Part shown: positions 44,841-54,082 of the stretch, one piece after another
Numbering within the stretch: the stretch's first letter is position 1
How the letters are laid out: each line of letters starts with the position of its first letter
The notes under the pieces: model-generated
What the model saw: the letters and a program-made list of their open reading frames with translations, nothing else
Told to the model about the DNA's origin: nothing
The model's database searches: none
Translations under genes and position numbers: made by a program
Assembly: GCA_036936605.1 (NCBI GenBank)
Contig: JAUPFV010000004.1
Span: 123,815,706 to 123,879,705 of the forward strand
Reading direction: 5' to 3'
DNA length: 64,000 bases
Source: Limnanthes douglasii subsp. nivea
Lineage: Eukaryota; Streptophyta; Magnoliopsida; Brassicales; Limnanthaceae

Positions 44841-47520
44841 AACTTGAGAGTCTCAAACTCTCAAAATGACCTCTTCAAACTGCCTAAAACCTTCTTGCTC
44901 AAGACCCTTCTAATTCCTTCCTTATCATTAGAGAGATTGAGGTATCCTCGAACTATATATTCATAAATAAAGCGGAAGAATCCTTTCACAAACAGAAATC
45001 CAAAGAAAACTAATTCAAGTTTGGGAACATAAATACTAAATTCTTTCATAACAACGTAAACAACTGCATTCTCTACAACAAAAATCACCTCTATCAGGAA
45101 CTTTAATTCTATTCAAGGAACCAGACACCCTTCAGAGTACCCTGGTCTTCCCAAGGTCTCCTCCCTTATTTCTTCTAAAGTTAGTCAATCAGCAAAGACC
45201 TTAATGACCCGTCCTATCACTTGCGAATAAATCGAAGATTCTCTCTTTTGCATTGATAGTAAGAAATCCCTTGGCCCCGATGGTTTTAACTCTAGTTTTT
45301 TCAGAAACTCATGAAACTTCGCGGTCAATGATATTTGTTGTGGGGGTCTAAGATTTCTTGAGATCTAGTAAAACAGATCGTTCATTAAATCATACTTCTA
45401 TTTCTCTTATCCCTAAATCAAACTCCCCCTACTTATGCTTATGACTTCCGCCCCATTGCTTTATGTAATGTCGTCTATAAAATCATCTCTAAGATTTTAG
45501 CCAACATAATTAAAGACTCTCTCCCCTACCTGATTGATAATTCTCAATCAACCTTTGTGGCTGGTAGAAAAATCTTGGATAATATCATTTTATCCCAAAA
45601 ATTACTAAAAGAATACCATATTAACTCCAAAGGTAATCGTGTTACCTTCAAAATTGATTTAATGAAAGCCTTTGACAATGTCAACTGACACCTCATCATT
45701 GACATTCTTGACGTCATGGAGTTTCCCGACCAAATGATACTTAGATTATACAATGTATTGCTACCCCCTCTTATATTATTAATGTCAATGGTGATACTTC
45801 AGAATTCTTTCAAGGTAGGAAAAGACTCCGGCGAGGAGACCTTTTTTCTGCCTACATGTTTGTCATGGTTTTGCAAGTCATTTACGATATTCTCAAAAAG
45901 AAAATCAAAGACCATGAATTTAATTTCCATTGGAAATATCATAAGATAATAATTGTTAATATTTTCTTTCCGACGATCTAATGATCTTCTGTCACGGTAA
46001 TATCAAGTCTCCTATTCTTATCAAAGAGGGCCTTAATGACTTCTTTCTTCTTTTTGGGCTGCAAATAAGCCCAAATAAAAGCCAGATTTTCCTATTTGGT
46101 ATCAAACCCACTCTCAAAACTAACCTTATTAATATATCTGGCTTCAATGAGGGCTCTCTTCGAGTGAAATACCTGAGTGTCCCCATGGTCACTAGCCGCC
46201 TTTCTCATGCTGACTGTCGTCCTCTCTTGCACAAAATCACGGCTCGCATTGGTTCATAGACTTCTAAGTATCTCTGTTATGTGGGTCATCTCAAGCTCAT
46301 CAAATCTGTTCTTTTCGTTGGGCAAGTTTATTGGTCCTCCATATTTATCATTCCTTTCTAGAGTTCTTAAAGAACTCACCCAAATTCTACGTCACTACCT
46401 TTTGACCAGTCATGAGATGAAACTCTACAGTGCGAAGGTGACTTGGGATAATGTTATAGTGCCCTTGTTTGAGGGTCGTTTTGGGATCATTGACTTAAAA
46501 ATCTGAAATCAGGCGGCCGTCTTTAAGCTCCTTTGGTCAATCATTAGCAACTCCTCTAAGTCTATTTGTAGTGATTGGACTAAAATTAAGAAAATTAAAA
46601 AAAATAATTTTTGGAATACCCTTCTAGGCTCCTGTCCATCATGGACTTTGAAGAAAACTTTATCTCTTAGGCCTATGACCAATAATATTTTCAGAGTGGC
46701 TATCAGTAATGGTAAGACTACATCTTTTTGGTTTGACCCATGACTTCTCTCTACCTCTCTAGCGTCCCATTACAGCATCTTCATCATCCGTAATTCAAGG
46801 TTAAACGATAACATCATTCTCTTTGACTTTATTTCCGAGGGGCGTTGGATTTGGCCTATCGACATGAGATCTGCCACTGCTGGATATATAAGAAATCTCA
46901 TAAAAATCTGTAATACCATCCTCTCCTCCCCCTCGAAGTATCCTACTTGATGATATCCCCTTCTGGATGACTAACGACGGAATCCTATTCTTCATAATCA
47001 AAGACACTTACAACACCATTCGTACGCATATCCCCTATGTCGGATGGGCGGGGCTAGTTTGGTACAAATATAATATCCATCGCAACTCTTTCATTCTCTG
47101 GCTTGCCATCCAACACAAACTCACCACCCAAGACAAACTCTTATCTTGGGGGATTTGTACACCCCCAACTTGTGTCATTTGTAACTCCGTTGATGAAAAT
47201 ATTTAACGTATCCTCTATGATTGTAGTTTCATTTAGATCATTTGGGAACAAGCTCGCGATAAGCTTGGTATTCCCTTAAGTAATAGCTCAAATTGGAACT
47301 TTTGGCTCTTTAAAGCGTCCAATCTCCCCCTTCAAGTCTTCGTCATCTCTAGCGGGCTTGCTTTAGTGCCACTATTTACTATATTTGGGCGCGGGGGAAC
47401 CAACATAATTTTTGGCTCCCCAAGCGAACCTTGCCTCTGCTATCTCGTTTCGTTCTTTCGCCAATCTCCGTTTCCGTTTTCAGAGAACTAAAATTGGTTG
47501 GATCCTTTATCCCTACATCC
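44841..47520 (+). pseudogene. Second LINE (LINE2), ORF2 from the EN-RT linker to zf-RVT
   Basis: Plus-strand L1-type ORF2 remnant with many stops. Linker: SDINLRVSNSQNDLFKL (starting before the Tat2 target site) and AEESFHKQKS. RT: KKSLGPDGFNSSFF (about 45265-45305), STFVAGRKILDNIILSQKL, VTFKIDLMKAFDNVN, then HGNIKSPILIKEGLNDFFLL, SLRVKYLSVPMVTSRLSHAD. The zf-RVT block is at 46970-47210: YNIHRNSFILWLAIQHKLTT, WGICTPPTCVICNS. The YxDD active-site stretch is lost in a damaged part near 45930-45985. The reading before Tat2 (LNLFSDI at 36194-36214) suggests this LINE begins at about 36180. No target duplication or clear A-tail found. Confidence 0.8.
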
Positions 47521-48281
47521 TCTAACTTCATTTTATTTTTCTTTTTCATGTTTCTTTCACAAATTGCTGATCCTTTTTGGTAGACTATGCACTTCTGAGT
47601 TTAAATCTAGTTGATTTGTCTTAGTGCTCTCGTTTGCTTTTTACGACCTTTATTTATTTTCTATTATCTATCTTTTCTCTTAAGCTCTAAAAACGTATTT
47701 CAAAATGTGGCCTAGATATTTGATCATTTATTTCTTTAACACATTTAATTTAACAAAAAAAACAAATAATTAAATTTTATCCAACTAATAAAAAATACAT
47801 CATCTGGCTAGCTATTCATGCATTTTATTTTTTAATTATCAAATAACTTATTTTTTAATATATTTAATTTAATAAAAAAACAAATAATTAAATTTTATCC
47901 AAATGATAAAAAATACAGATGATGTATATAACATCATCTGGCTAGCTATCTATGCATTTTATTTTTTAATTATCAAATAACTTATTTTTTATTTAAATAA
48001 AGACCATAAATTTAATGGCCATGCACATTTTTTTTAATGGTCACGCACATTTGAGTATTCCCAATTAAAGTCCATAAAACTACCTATTAAACTGGTACAG
48101 AACAGTATTTAAATTTAAACAGTACCTACCAATATCATGTCACATAATTTTATATAAACCATGCAAAATAATTGTTTGGTTGTCCACTCTTTTAAAAAAG
48201 TTTAGCTCATTAATTTGAACACCATAATTATTTTTCTATCGCCTTTAATTATTTATAGTCCTGAAAACTTCAAACCAAAAG
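47521..48281. other. Intergenic sequence with a tandem duplication
   Basis: T-rich 3' side of LINE2 up to about 47700, then the imperfect tandem repeat described below, then AT-rich sequence leading to the promoter of the proteasome gene. No gene seen. Confidence 0.5.
47743..47995. repeat. Imperfect tandem duplication (119/136 bp) with a perfect hairpin
   Basis: ATTTAATTTAACAAAAAAAA at 47743 returns at 47862 with one change, and both copies run through AATTAAATTTTATCCAA, CATCATCTGGCTAGCTAT and CATTTTATTTTTTAATTATC. The second copy has about 17 extra bases, which create the hairpin CAGATGATGT-ATATA-ACATCATCTG at 47916-47940 (10-bp perfect stem). Confidence 0.88.
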
Positions 48282-48337
48282 AGGCCCAAAAACTTGAAAA
48301 GGAATTCTAAAATAGCAGAAATTGGGCTTTAGGCCCA
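48282..48337 (+). promoter_or_regulatory. Site II-type promoter elements of the proteasome gene
   Basis: AGGCCCA at 48282-48288 and the near-palindrome TGGGCTTTAGGCCCA at 48323-48337, about 200-250 bases before the ATG. TGGGC/GCCCA motifs (site II, TCP-bound) are common in plant housekeeping promoters, and a TGGGC element is reported for proteasome subunit genes. No TATA box is obvious. The 5' leader includes a GAGA run at about 48451-48463. Confidence 0.55.
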
Positions 48338-48532
48338 CCATTTCTAACCCGACACATGACCTTACACATCGTCACTGAGAGTAAGGTATAGCTTGAACAA
48401 AAAGAAAACATTTCATTAAAATCCTCCAACTCTACTTCCCTCATTACAAAGAGAGAGAGAGAGACGAAGACGAGGAGGAACAAGAGGAACGAAGAATACC
48501 TGTAAAACGACGCCGTATCTACCACCAGAACG

Positions 48533-50980
48533 ATGTTTCGAAACCAGTACGACACCGACGTTACTACATGGAGCCCCGTCGGGAGGCTACACCAGGTTGA
48601 GTACGCGATGGAGGCCGTTAAGCAAGGCTCCGCTGCGATCGGTCTCCGATCGAAGACTCACGTCGTCTTAGCCTCTGTCAACAAGGCCCAGTCGGAGCTC
48701 TCGTCTCACCAGAAGAAGATCTTTAAAGTCGACGACCACATCGGCGTTGCCATCGCCGGTCTAACGGCCGACGGACGTGTTCTAACGAAGTACATGAGAT
48801 CGGAGTGTATTAACTACAATTACACCTTCGAATCCAATCTCCCTGTTGGCCGACTCGTCGTTCAATTAGCTGATAAGGCTCAGGTTTCGTCTACTACACC
48901 TCTCTCAAATTTTGTGTTTCTTCCGATCCTCCTTTAGTCCTAACCTTAATTTCTTAGTTTTATAGCATTGTGGATACTTGTTTCAATGAGATTGGGCGCA
49001 TTTCAGGGATTAGGGTTTTTAGTGTTTGGTTAGCTAAATTGGCCTGCAGTGTGCAATTTAGATCTCGTTTTGGAAATAAGTGTCTTTGAAAGTAGTCAAG
49101 TATTTGGCTGCAGAATCTGCTTGTATAAGTCTTTCGTGCTAAATTGATGCCATTGTGTTGTATCCAAGAAAATTATGTTCCCTATTTAGGAAATTGTTGC
49201 TTACATTTAGCTCAACCCTGGCTCACTAGACTGGCATTTACAAGTACTAAGATGGGAGTTGCAGTGGTTTGAGCTCTGCTGGACTTTCTAACTTAGTAGC
49301 TTATTTTATAATGAATAAGGTTTGTCTGTTATGATTACAAAAACGGGGGGAGAATCTGCGTTGTTGATATTGTTTTGCCCTTCTGTTGTGTAAAGGGTCC
49401 GACTAGGAGTAGAGTTGGGAGTAAAAATAGTCTGTCTGTGTTAAAATGTTTGCCTGTTAGGATGTTGGGTACTATGGTTTAGGATTCTATATGTTTGCTC
49501 TTTTAAATACCATTGCTTCGATTTCAAAAACACTTGAGTTATATTTTTTAAATAAATGCGTAGTCTTATACTGTAAATAGCATATCGTTCCTCTCTGTAC
49601 TTGGCATTTGCATCGGATCTTGTTATTTTCAGCTTTGTCAGAATTTTATCATGTAAATATTGTTAACATTGCCTATTTGAGTAGCTTATTTTGAAAGCAG
49701 CCAGCTGTTTACCAGTTATTTGTTTTATTTTTGTATTTTATAATCAGTTTTAATTTCTCAGTATTTAGTGTATCTTGGAGATGTGTTTGAGTTCCAGTTG
49801 AGATATTAAGAATGGTATTGAGATAATGCCTCAACATTCTTCCAGATTTGGATTTTCTTAAAATTCGGAGCAACATGCCAACTATGAGTATACTTGTCTA
49901 ACTTCATAAGTAGAAATTTATATGGGGCTTGGCATATGTACTGCTTGATTAGTTTTGAATTTCAGGAGTGTAAACTTCTTTTTTTGTTATGGCAGATTAT
50001 AATTTTGAACTATTAAATCGTTTGCATTTAGTTTCATCCGAGTATCAACATCACTAGAAAGGAAAAATTTAGAGTGTTGATTTGTGGTTTGAGGTGGCCT
50101 AAATGACATTCTGCTTCTAACTTGTGCTCTTCTGCACTGTTCATTTGGATGGTCTTCTGAATTTCAGAAATTCTATGTGCCATATGTTTTTGGTTTAAAG
50201 GTTGCTGCAGTGTGTGCTTTTTAGTTAAGAATTATAGTACCTTTTCGCCTATTTATCTTTGTATTCACTAGCTGATAATTTTTTAGTTTTCTTCCCTATT
50301 CTAAACAAGTTAATAATATATACATCCCTACGATATGTCCCTCCTCTTAGGTATATTATTTCCTTGTATTCAGTTACAATTAAAAAAAAATCCTGTAGGA
50401 GATGTTGAGAATGAATCGTTCTCCTATTACATAATTGGATTTCACTCTCAAGATTCTATCTTGCTAAGGCTAAAACGTGGTAAAATTTTATTTTGGGTTT
50501 TAGGTCTGTACCCAGCGATCATGGAAAAGGCCTTACGGTGTTGGTCTACTAGTAGGTGGTTTGGACCAATCTGGACCTCACCTCTATTACAACTGCCCAA
50601 GTGGAAACTACTTTGAATACCAAGCATTTGCAATTGGATCGCGCTCACAAGCTGCAAAAACATATTTGGAACGCAAGTTTGAAAACTTCATGGACTCATC
50701 ACGAGATGATCTGATCAAGGACGCTATCTTGGCAATAAGAGAAACTCTACAAGGAGAAACCCTTAAGAGTTCGCTATGCACAATCGCTGTTTTGGGTGTC
50801 GGAGAATCATTCCATGTTCTAGATCAGGCCACAGTACAAGCCATAATCGATACTTTTGAGGTAGTACCAGAGGAAGAAGAAGAAGCAGCTCCTGCGGCTG
50901 ATGAACCAGATGCCGCTGGCGGCCCTGCTGGCGCTGGCGCTGCTGGTGCTGCTGAAGGTGCAGCTCCGATGGAAACATAA
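48533..50980 (+). CDS. PAF1: 20S proteasome subunit alpha type-1 (alpha-6 in older plant naming)
   Basis: Two coding exons, 48533-48883 (117 codons) and 50504-50980, separated by a 1,620-bp intron (GTTTCG...TTTTAG, phase 0), give 275 residues, close to the Arabidopsis PAF length I recall. Exon 1 starts [20 protein letters not shown], with the alpha-subunit N-terminal signature [17 protein letters not shown], then [20 protein letters not shown] and [14 protein letters not shown], ending ADKAQ. Exon 2 resumes [19 protein letters not shown], then [31 protein letters not shown] and [15 protein letters not shown], and ends in an acidic, Ala/Gly-rich tail closing APMET. Alpha subunits form the outer rings of the 20S core and gate substrate entry; they are not catalytic. 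The frame is intact, so the gene looks functional. The C-terminal tail has a short GCTGGCGCT-type repeat. Confidence 0.97.
48884..50503 (+). other. Intron of the proteasome alpha-1 gene
   Basis: 1,620 bp, GT at 48884 and AG at 50502-50503 in a TTTTGGGTTTTAG acceptor. T-rich as usual for plant introns; no transposon or RNA gene recognised inside. Confidence 0.93.
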
Positions 50981-51599
50981 GGATAGAAGAGTCAGTAAGC
51001 AATCATCACCTGTCTGTTTTGATGAAATTTTAGTGGCATGACTTGATAGAACCTCCTAGCGTTGAACTAAAATTTTCTCTTAATCACTTGTGCAATTTAT
51101 ACTTTCGTTGATAAAATTACTATGCTTCCGCTTCCAGCTTATTTGTTTATTTATGTTTAAACTTGAACTAGCTATTTCCTATATTTGTCTTTTATTTGCC
51201 GTATAAGGATTGTGCTTTTGTTAATTTATCTGGTAAGGTGCGAACGGTAGTCTGTATTTTTAATCGTAATTGGGTCTATTTCATATCTCTGTTTCCAGAA
51301 GTTTCTCTTATTTGGCATGTTAGATTTTGCCTCTTTCTTTTCATACAATATGGTATAATTTTGTTTGATTTTAATGCAAGTGTGATTATTTAAAGTATGA
51401 AGAAGTAAAAGGTTGCAAAAAAATCATCAGATTCTGGTATATATAAATATATACAGCAATAAAAAAAATACAATAAAAGCATTACTCACTTTATACATAT
51501 ATGAAACACAACATGGGGATTATATAATAGACCAGTTTTACATCAAAAGAAAAAGGAAAATATAGGAAGAAACTAAAGATAAAGATGGATGAAGTGGTA
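50981..51599. other. Region between two convergent genes
   Basis: Holds the 3' untranslated regions of the proteasome gene (plus) and of the small four-exon gene (minus). T-rich on the plus side. No other gene seen. Confidence 0.6.
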
Positions 51600-52295
51600 T
51601 TATTTGTTGTTTTTATTTCCATCCTTTTTGGGGTGCAAATCGGAGTTCCGTTTCGCTGTGTAGAGCTGAGGAGTGTAACTGTTGGCTCTACTTTCTAAAA
51701 CCGGTGGTTCATTCAGAAATGCCCAATTGCTCTTAGTCCACCTACAAATTTGTTTGTATATTCATAAACAATCCATTTTAAATATAAAAATAAAAATTAT
51801 AAAAATAAAACTTACCATCCGGATTTACGTTTGATATTCTCCAAGCTTATTTTTTTCATATCAAGATCACCCTTCCTGTCAGGACTTGGATAAGTGCTTG
51901 ATCTTGTAAATTTCGCCATAGCTGATGACTCCATCACCATATTATCCTGTTATGAAATTTTATTAACACTTTAATCAAATACACCAATCAAATAATAATG
52001 AATATTATTTATATGATGAGTCTGTTAAGAGACTACTAACCTGGGATTTTGGTGATAAATTAGAAGGAGATGGGATAGAGTCTTCGTCGGTGTTCTTCTT
52101 GGTTTTCCAGAAAGCATCGATCTCTTCTTTTGTAAGTGAGTTTCTGTGTCCACCTTTGTGTCCACCTGAAACCAAACACATATAAATTATAGAGCTATGT
52201 AGTAATTTGATAGTTTTCTGAAGAATAACATAAGATTTTGAATTTATATAGTTACCTGATTTTTTTTTATCCCATCCTGCCATTAAGGAACCCAT
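51600..52295 (-). CDS. Small four-exon plant protein of unknown function (145 residues)
   Basis: Four exons on minus: 52295-52256, 52165-52041, 51946-51816 and 51741-51600, all with GT-AG borders and phases that join exactly (phase 1, 0, 2), giving 145 codons and a TAA. The protein starts MGSLMAGWDKKKSGGHKGGH, has a conserved-looking motif NSLTKEEIDAFWKTKKNTDE, a Ser/Pro-rich middle, FTRSSTYPSPDRKGD, and ends with KSGWWTKSNWAFLNEPPVLE and a Lys/Asn-rich tail. No membrane segment or catalytic motif. I recall a plant-specific family with the same start (MGSLMAGW), a SLTKEEI.AYW/FW motif and a WW.S.WAFLNEPP end, but cannot name it. The start at 52295 is preferred over an upstream in-frame Met (52406) because family-like sequence begins there. 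Convergent with the proteasome gene. Confidence 0.88.
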
Positions 52296-52532
52296 TTTTA
52301 GTATATCTTGAATTGCTTTCCTTTGGATCTTTGTTGTTGTTTTTTTATACAAGATGAGCATGTTTTTATAGCCAAAATTTAACCTGGGTCGTGCTGACCT
52401 CATCAACTCTTATCTTATCTGGTATATATATTTACCAGATAAGATATACAGTATTTGTTTTTATTTGTTTATTGCATGTTGATCCAATTCTTGTTTTGCT
52501 GTGCTTATACATAGTCTTTCCAAGATTGTTTT

Positions 52533-52534
<2 letters not shown>
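52296..52534. other. Upstream region of the small four-exon gene
   Basis: Probable promoter and 5' leader of the minus-strand gene. It contains a direct repeat TATCTGGTATATATATTTACC / CCAGATAAGATA around 52417-52448 (an inverted pair, TTATCTGGTA and TACCAGATAA). No other gene. Confidence 0.45.

Positions 52535-52625
<91 letters not shown>
52535..52625. repeat. Long (TA)n microsatellite
   Basis: About 45 TA units without interruption. The long Tyr-Ile frames on both strands here come only from this repeat. Confidence 0.98.
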
Positions 52626-52628
<3 letters not shown>

Positions 52629-52741
52629 AGTTTACAATTAGAAACATTCCTCGATTTCGTTCGATTTAAATGGAAGAATAACATTTTAAGTTTTTTTAGG
52701 GCCGTATAGAGAGAAGATTAATTAAATATATCATTGAATAA

Positions 52742-53373
52742 TGTTGGGGTGACAACCAAAATTCCACATTCCACATTTGAAAAATCAGTGGTATATAAGT
52801 ATGAACATATCTCAACTAGTACGAGACCTTTTGGTAGTGGACCAAATGCAAAGTCGTGCGGTCCTCGGGCGCCAAAACTGAGATCATGTTGTTTTTACTT
52901 ATATACACCCATATTCCCAACACATGGTATCAGAGTTCATGATGAACAGCCATGCCCTAGTCACCCATATTCCAAACACATGGTATCAGAGCACCAGGCC
53001 CAGATGGAACACGATGGTGGTAATATTCTCGGAGGTCAAACGTGATGAACCAGTAGCCATGCTCAAGGTGATCTGCTCTAGAGATCCTAGTTCGCAGTGC
53101 TTGTGGCTCATCAAGCAGTGTGGCTTGATTGGATGAAAGTCAATTGAGAGGAGGCTAAAGTGGTACTTTGATCGAGAGGAAGATTTGTTAGAGTGGCGAC
53201 CAAAGTCCCACATCCCACATCGGTTAAACATGGTAATGATCAGTGCTATATAAGTAAGAACATATCTCAACTAGTATGAGGCTTTTTGGAAGTAGACAAA
53301 AAACAAAGCCATGAGAGCCTTCGGGGCCCAAAGCGGACAATATCATACTAGTATATGTTCATGTTTTACAACA
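52742..53373 (+). mobile_element. TRIM-like miniature LTR retrotransposon
   Basis: About 630 bp. Left terminal repeat 52742-52924 (TGTTGGGG to CAACACA), right 53186-53373 (TGTTAGAG to TACAACA). They are similar but diverged: ACCAAA, CCACATTCCACAT/CCACATCCCACAT, TATATAAGTA, GAACATATCTCAACTAGTA. A Met-tRNA-type primer site TGGTATCAGAG follows the left repeat and AGAGGAAGATT precedes the right one. The internal part is about 260 bases with no coding capacity. No clean target duplication. Size and layout fit TRIMs. Confidence 0.78.
52925..52992 (+). repeat. Duplicated primer-site junction in the TRIM-like element
   Basis: CCCATATTCCCAACACATGG with TGGTATCAGAG at 52925 is repeated 56 bases later as CCCATATTCCAAACACATGG with TGGTATCAGAG at 52981. 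The LTR end plus primer site therefore occurs twice in tandem. Confidence 0.82.
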
Positions 53374-53392
53374 TTTAAATTGGACAAATATT

Positions 53393-53601
53393 ATAATAGT
53401 ATAAATAGAGACATTCATAATCTAAAACAACATTTAAATTGGACTTTTTTAACTACAATTATTGAGGAACAAATGGAGTAATATCTAATAATTGCAAACT
53501 GAAATATTCATAATAGTATAAATAGAGACATTCATAATCTAAAACAACATTTAAATTGGACTTTTTTAACTACAATTATTGAGGAACAAATGGAGTAATA
53601 T
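53393..53601. repeat. 117-bp tandem repeat, host of the CRM-like insertion
   Basis: ATAATAGTATAAATAGAGAC at 53393 recurs at 53510, and a further partial copy follows the CRM-like element (ATAATAGTATAAATAGAG at 56370). The uninterrupted copy at 53476-53501 (GAGTAATATCTAATAATTGC) shows what the insertion site looked like before the element came in. Confidence 0.9.
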
Positions 53602-54051
53602 TGATGCAGATAGTTTAGCGCTGGAATTTATGAAGACTGGCGATCACCCGAAGAATGCGGTGAATTGACAGTTGGGGAAGGATGATGTAGCGAAGATTGC
53701 GGATAAACTGGTTTCTTGGTCAGGTATCGGAATTAGGTGAAATAGGTACTCAAATCGAAGATTTCGACGAGACCGTAAGATTTCAAAACTGTGACTTGTC
53801 ACAAAGTTTAATACCCAAATTCGACCTCTAAAGCCTTCGAAAATCAGTTTTCATATTTAGACGTTATTTTATTTATTTATTTTAGTTTCTAGACATTTAT
53901 GTAATTTTATTTATTTGATATTAGGGTTTTGGATAGATGCTATATAAAGCATCCTATACCTTATTTTGTCGTCAGACTATTTTGATTAAATAAAAAACAA
54001 AATTAGGGTTTATCCCTCTTTTAAGCTTCTGCTACGTTTCACTCTATACCA
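53602..54051 (+). repeat. CRM-like 5' LTR
   Basis: 450 bp. Contains GCTATATAAAGCATCC (TATA box TATATAAAG) near 53940 and a transcribed-region-like end with AATAAA near 53991. Its first 67 bases copy the end of the coding frame. Confidence 0.94.
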
Positions 54052-54054
54052 TAG

Positions 54055-54071
54055 TGGTATCAGACACAGGC
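54055..54071 (+). other. CRM-like primer binding site
   Basis: TGGTATCAGACACAGGC, three bases after the LTR; initiator Met tRNA type with a small change from the common TGGTATCAGAGCCAGG. Confidence 0.8.
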
Positions 54072-54082
54072 AGTCCTGCGCG

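Noticed and set aside
48884..50503. Possible nested gene or transposon in the proteasome intron
   Set aside because: Read on both strands; only T-rich intron sequence and short chance frames.
52391..52669. Tyr-Ile repeat proteins on both strands
   Set aside because: Pure translation of the (TA)n microsatellite.
53186..53373. Cassandra-type 5S rRNA segment in the TRIM-like LTR
   Set aside because: The end (GCCCAAAGCGGACAATATC) recalls several TRIM and LTR families, but I could not find the 5S internal promoter boxes in order, so I did not call it.
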